Part shown: positions 7,148 through 10,063 of the stretch, one piece after another | Numbering within the stretch: the stretch's first letter is position 1 | Layout of the letters: every line of letters starts with the position of its first letter | DNA from: Magnetococcales bacterium | GTDB taxonomy: Bacteria; Pseudomonadota; Magnetococcia; Magnetococcales; Magnetaquicoccaceae | Assembly: GCA_015229095.1 (NCBI GenBank) | Contig: JADGCE010000099.1 | Location: forward strand, 1 to 10,063 | Direction: 5' to 3' | Length of the DNA stretch: 10,063 bases | The notes under the pieces: generated by a model | Told to the model about the DNA's origin: nothing | Seen by the model: only the letters and a program-made list of their open reading frames with translations | The model's database searches: none | Translations under genes and position numbers: made by a program

Positions 7148-7594
7148 ATGGCCACCCTGGAGCGTGCCCTCTATCTGGCGGTGACGGCCCATCTGGGTCA
7201 GGTGGACAAGGCGGGCGCACCCTATATCCTCCATCCCCTGCGCCTGATGCTGCGGGCCGGCAGCCCGGAGGCCCGCATGGTGGCCCTGCTCCACGATACC
7301 GTGGAAGATACCAGCCTGACCCTGGAAGATTTGCGCCAGGAGGGTTTTGCCGAGCCGATATTGACGGCGGTGGAGCGGCTGACCCATCGCCCGGAGGAGA
7401 GCTACGAAAGCTATATCCAACGCCTCTCCTCCGATCCCCTGGCGGTGCAGGTCAAACTGCTGGACCTGGAAGACAACATGGACAGAAGCCGCCTGGGCCC
7501 CACCCCCGGCGAGCGGGATGAACAGCGGCTGGCAAAATATAAAAAATATTGGGGCATATTGCAGACAGTGGCCCATCCCGGAGCCGATGCATGA
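7148..7594 (+). CDS. Small HD-domain phosphohydrolase, RelA/SpoT-hydrolase-like
   Basis: A 148-aa stand-alone HD protein resembling the (p)ppGpp hydrolase domain of RelA/SpoT and Mesh1-like enzymes. Visible motifs: AHLGQVDKAGAPYILHP (14-30), with the H29-P30 that precedes the HD; LLHDTVEDT (47-55), with metal ligands H49 and D50; and VKLLDLEDNM (102-111), where D106 matches the final metal aspartate of the KLADRLHNM motif. The usual His of that motif is replaced by D109. No synthetase, TGS or ACT domain is present. The substrate could be ppGpp or another nucleotide; the sequence does not decide. The gene begins 3 bases after the nadA stop, in the same frame, with GGGG abutting the ATG, so reinitiation after nadA is likely. 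Its stop overlaps the next start (ATGA). Confidence 0.82.
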   Translation: MATLERALYLAVTAHLGQVDKAGAPYILHPLRLMLRAGSPEARMVALLHDTVEDTSLTLEDLRQEGFAEPILTAVERLTHRPEESYESYIQRLSSDPLAVQVKLLDLEDNMDRSRLGPTPGERDEQRLAKYKKYWGILQTVAHPGADA

Positions 7595-9120
7595 CCTACA
7601 AGGTGTTTCGGGATGCGGTACACAACATGATCTCCCTGCACCGGGAGGCGGATGGCCCGGCCCCGGAGGGGGTGGATTGGGGGGATGCCCTGCTGTTGGA
7701 TCTGGTGGATACCCCGGAGATGCAGCGGTTGCGGCGCATTCGGCAACTGGGTCCGGCGGATCAGGTCTATCCTTCGGCAGAACACTCCCGCTTTTCCCAT
7801 GCCCTGGGCACCCTGCACCTGGCCAAGCGCATTTTGACCACCCTGCTCAACCGCTCCACGCCCCCCCTGGATCCGCAAACCGTGCTGCAAATCAAGGTGG
7901 CGGCCCTGCTGCACGATGTGGGACATGGTCCCTATTCCCACCTGTTTGAGATGATCGCCCCCCACCTGGTCCAGCATGAACAACTGGGCTGGCGCATGGT
8001 GGAGCGGGAGGGGCCCCTGCGGCAGGCCATTCTGCACCATTGTCAGCGGTTGCAACTGCCGCCGCACCCCTTTTTCCAGGGGTTGCAGGCCCTGCTGGGG
8101 GTGGCCACCGAGGCGCAACCCGCCTTTGGACGGCAGGTGATCTCCAGCCAACTGGATGCAGATCGCATGGATTATCTGCTCCGGGATGCCCATTTTACCG
8201 GAGTCTCCTATGGACGCTATGACCTGGAGTGGCTGCTGCACAGCTTTCGGGTCTGTCAGGTGGGGGAGCGGCTCTTTCTGGGGGTGGAAATTTCCAAAGG
8301 TCCGTCGGCACTGGAGAGCTATATCGTCGCCCGGGATCATATGTACCGGCAGGTTTATGATCACAAGACCGTGCGCTCCTTCGAGGTGTTGATGATCCAC
8401 CTGTTTCAGCTGCTGGCGTGGTATTGGCAACAGGAGGGGGCCTATCCACCTCACACCCCGCCGCCTTTGGCCTCTTTTCTGGAGGCGGTACGGAGGGGGG
8501 AGAGGCTGGAGATTGCCGACTATCTGCTGTTGGATGATGCGGTATTGGATTGTGCCATCGGCGGCTGGGCGGAGCTGCCACCCCGTTCCCCCGCCATGGC
8601 AGAGTTGCGCTGGAAATGCCGTCTGCTGCGGGATCGCAAGCCCCTCTATCGCCGTCTGCTCTGGCAGGTCATGCAACCGGAACCCCAACTCACCGAACAG
8701 ATTCACGATCTGGCGGCGGCGGATGCGGTGGACCATTTTTTCCAGCAGATGGCGCAAACCCCCTTGACGATCGGGCAGCTGGATGGCACACAACAACAGT
8801 TGCCGTTGTCCCTGCTGGTGCGGGTGGATCGTCTGGAGCGGGCTCCCTACGCCCATTTGCAATATATGGCCGGCAAGGTGGAGCCCATTTTTACGGTGGC
8901 GGAGGGGCGGGGGCCGCCGCTGATCCGTCCGGCTGAACAGGTCTCCACCCTGATCGATCAGTTGGGGGGGAGCAGACGGCGGTTGGCGCGGGTATTTGTT
9001 GACCCCCGTGTGGTCGGCGAGGTGGAGGCCCTGTTGCGGGCCACCTTCCGTCATCCCCATCTGGCGGTGGCCGACAGCCAGGCGGTGGGTATAGAAAAAA
9101 CCGCATTTTTTCACTCTTAG
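7591..9120 (+). CDS. HD phosphohydrolase, COG1078/SAMHD1-like dNTPase family
   Basis: A 509-aa metal-dependent phosphohydrolase; characterised relatives hydrolyse dNTPs to deoxynucleosides and triphosphate. Hallmarks: FRDAVHNMISL (6-16), DTPEMQRLRRIRQLG (40-54), HSRFSHALG (65-73), LLHDVGHGPYSH (106-117), HEQ (129-131), QLDADRMDYLLRDA (187-200) and the YGRYD segment (207-211). By comparison with SAMHD1, metal ligands would be H70, H108, D109 and D191, and H129 matches its catalytic His. Residues 290-509 are a less conserved C-terminal region with no motif I recognise. The start at 7591 has GGAG (7580-7583) 7 bases upstream and overlaps the previous stop by ATGA. Its TAG stop sits at the edge of the palindromic repeat that follows. 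Possible roles are dNTP pool control or phage restriction by dNTP depletion; neither is shown by the sequence. Confidence 0.88.
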   Translation: MTYKVFRDAVHNMISLHREADGPAPEGVDWGDALLLDLVDTPEMQRLRRIRQLGPADQVYPSAEHSRFSHALGTLHLAKRILTTLLNRSTPPLDPQTVLQIKVAALLHDVGHGPYSHLFEMIAPHLVQHEQLGWRMVEREGPLRQAILHHCQRLQLPPHPFFQGLQALLGVATEAQPAFGRQVISSQLDADRMDYLLRDAHFTGVSYGRYDLEWLLHSFRVCQVGERLFLGVEISKGPSALESYIVARDHMYRQVYDHKTVRSFEVLMIHLFQLLAWYWQQEGAYPPHTPPPLASFLEAVRRGERLEIADYLLLDDAVLDCAIGGWAELPPRSPAMAELRWKCRLLRDRKPLYRRLLWQVMQPEPQLTEQIHDLAAADAVDHFFQQMAQTPLTIGQLDGTQQQLPLSLLVRVDRLERAPYAHLQYMAGKVEPIFTVAEGRGPPLIRPAEQVSTLIDQLGGSRRRLARVFVDPRVVGEVEALLRATFRHPHLAVADSQAVGIEKTAFFHS

Positions 9121-9190
9121 GGGTCCAGGGGGATTATCCCCCTGGTGGGGTCCAGGGGCAAAGCCCCTGGTGGGGCCGGGGCAAAGCCCC
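9118..9190. repeat. Composite palindromic repeat, left copy
   Basis: Three hairpins in tandem. The first has CCAGGGGGAT (9125-9134) with ATCCCCCTGG (9136-9145). The second has CCAGGGGC (9152-9159) with GCCCCTGG (9163-9170) around AAA. The third, shorter one has GGGGC (9178-9182) with GCCCC (9186-9190), also around AAA. The first two are each preceded by GGGTCC. No T run follows, so it is not a standard intrinsic terminator, though it could protect or attenuate transcripts. An inverted copy lies at 9951-10013. Confidence 0.85.
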
Positions 9191-9212
9191 CAAGCCGTGG
9201 CCCAAACGGTGA

Positions 9213-9241
9213 TCAAGCCACCACCCCAAACCGTGTATAAC
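9213..9241 (+). promoter_or_regulatory. Candidate yceH promoter
   Basis: TATAAC (9236-9241) matches five of six bases of the -10 consensus and lies 26 bases before the yceH ATG. At a 17-bp spacing the -35 position reads TCAAGC (9213-9218), which is poor. The call rests on the -10 element alone. Confidence 0.3.
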
Positions 9242-9267
9242 CTGTCACATCGAGAGATCATGCAACC

Positions 9268-9930
9268 ATGAAAGAGCTGACTGCCATAGAGGTACGGGTG
9301 TTGGGTTCCCTGATGGAAAAGGAGCTGACCACCCCGGAGCTGTATCCCCTGACCTTGAACGCCCTGACCAGTGCCTGCAATCAAAAATCCAACCGTTTTC
9401 CCTTGATGACCTATACGGCGGAGGAGGTCAAGGAGGCGGTGGAATCTTTGTGTGCCAAAACCCTGGCCATCGGCAGCGACATTCCCGGCAGCCGGGTGCG
9501 CAAATATCGCCATTTTTTTACCGACCGGTTTAAATTTGTCCCGGAGGAGGCGGCTCTTTTGTGCGAGCTGCTGATCCGGGGTGCGCAAACCCTGGGGGAG
9601 TTGCGGGGACATGCCAATCGCATGCACCCTTTTCCGGAACTCTTCCATGTGGAAAAACATCTCAAAAATTTGATGGATGTCTCCCCCCCCTGGGTTGCCA
9701 TTCTGCCCCGTCAACCGGGCAAAAAAGAGCAGCGCTACATGCACACCCTCATGGGGCAGCCGGATCCGGCTGATTGGGTGGAGGGGGAAGAGGAGAGAGC
9801 GGTTCCGGCTGGCGGTGGCTCCTCTTTGCAGGCGCGGGTGACGCAACTGGAGGGGGAGGTGGCAAGCCTGCGCCAGGAGTTGCAGACGATGCAGGAGAGT
9901 TTTGCACAGTTCCGGTCGCAGTTTGAATAG
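9268..9930 (+). CDS. YceH family protein (UPF0502/DUF480)
   Basis: A 220-aa protein clearly of the YceH family, predicted to contain two winged-helix domains; its molecular role is not well established. The start LTAIEVRVLGSLMEKELTT (4-22) and YPLTLNAL, then ACNQKSNR (36-43), are family signatures. So are RVRKYRHFF (76-84), LLIRGAQTLGELR (101-113) and PGKKEQRYMH (150-159). The C-terminus ends in a coiled coil (LQARVTQLEGEVASLRQEL, about 187-205), as in E. coli YceH. The start has only a distant GAGAG (9252-9256) as ribosome binding site, but the family alignment fixes it. Length is normal for the family. It sits alone between two inverted palindromic repeats and is probably transcribed on its own from the gap at 9191-9267. 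Confidence 0.93.
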   Translation: MKELTAIEVRVLGSLMEKELTTPELYPLTLNALTSACNQKSNRFPLMTYTAEEVKEAVESLCAKTLAIGSDIPGSRVRKYRHFFTDRFKFVPEEAALLCELLIRGAQTLGELRGHANRMHPFPELFHVEKHLKNLMDVSPPWVAILPRQPGKKEQRYMHTLMGQPDPADWVEGEEERAVPAGGGSSLQARVTQLEGEVASLRQELQTMQESFAQFRSQFE

Positions 9931-9950
9931 AGAGCTTTGAGCATGGTTCC

Positions 9951-10013
9951 GGCCACCAGGGGCGCTGCCCCTGGACCCCGCCAGGGGGGATAATCCCCCC
10001 TGGACTCCCTAAT
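9951..10013. repeat. Composite palindromic repeat, right copy (inverted)
   Basis: The reverse complement closely matches the left copy at 9118-9176, including the outer TTAGGG and GTCC. Hairpins are CCAGGGGC (9956-9963) with GCCCCTGG (9967-9974) around GCT, and CCAGGGGGGAT (9981-9991) with ATCCCCCCTGG (9993-10003). The second stem is one G-C pair longer than in the left copy on both arms. It begins 20 bases after the yceH stop and may act as a 3' stabiliser of that transcript. Confidence 0.85.
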
Positions 10014-10063
10014 TCTTTTAAAAGCTGTTAAAAAACAATCAAAAAAAAAGGGTGGGGGGTCTG
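10014..10063. other. AT-rich tail and G-rich window end
   Basis: No gene is visible. It contains the palindrome CTTTTAAAAG (10015-10024), A-rich tracts, and a final G-rich segment ending GGGGGGTCTG. That ending resembles the GGGGTCC lead of the repeats and could be the start of another copy cut by the window edge. Confidence 0.3.

Noticed and set aside
7411..9846. Long minus-strand open frame of 811 codons across the dNTPase-like gene, the repeat and yceH
   Set aside because: Its translation is rich in Q, G, H, P and R with no family motif, while the plus strand carries two clearly recognised proteins. It is an antisense artefact of GC-rich coding.
47..10054. Shared 12-mer AAAAAAAGGGTG near both ends of the window (47-58 and 10043-10054), as possible attachment sites
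   Set aside because: Low-complexity sequence; no integrase or tRNA is present, so chance is the better explanation.

Overview
The window looks like a chromosomal segment of a GC-rich Gram-negative bacterium, probably a proteobacterium. The codon use, the E. coli-like YceH family protein, the DUF1640 coiled-coil membrane protein and the GGGGTCCAGGGGC-type intergenic palindromes would all suit Magnetococcales or a relative. This placement is inference; no rRNA or other phylogenetic marker is present.

Left part (about 1-5400): a possible defence locus. A two-gene toxin-antitoxin module comes first: a RelE/HigB-like (Gp49 family) toxin and a HigA-like XRE antitoxin, overlapping by ATGA and preceded by a perfect inverted repeat that may be the autoregulatory operator. 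After a 148-bp gap with an AT-rich patch comes a single very large gene (1454 aa). It encodes, in order, a TIR domain, an extended CHAT caspase-like protease with an intact His/Cys dyad, a STAND-type NTPase with Walker A and B motifs, a winged-helix-like region, and a TPR array in an exact 40-residue register. This is the most notable object in the window: a sensor-type NTPase that appears to carry two different effector domains.

Middle (about 5400-6050): a convergent minus-strand gene for a small DUF1640-like protein (coiled coil, one C-terminal membrane segment, proline-rich tail), with an internal 33-bp tandem repeat. A divergent intergenic region of 224 bp follows.

Right part (6047-9120): a tightly packed three-gene operon on the plus strand. 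It holds nadA (quinolinate synthase, long Bacillus-type form), a small RelA/SpoT-like HD phosphohydrolase, and a 509-aa HD phosphohydrolase of the COG1078/SAMHD1-like dNTPase group. The junctions are a 3-bp gap and an ATGA overlap, so translational coupling is likely. The common theme is nucleotide and NAD metabolism.

End (9118-10063): a yceH (UPF0502/DUF480) gene lies between two inverted copies of a composite palindromic repeat. The two copies differ by paired changes that preserve their hairpins. No tRNA, rRNA, CRISPR array, transposase or integrase was seen.
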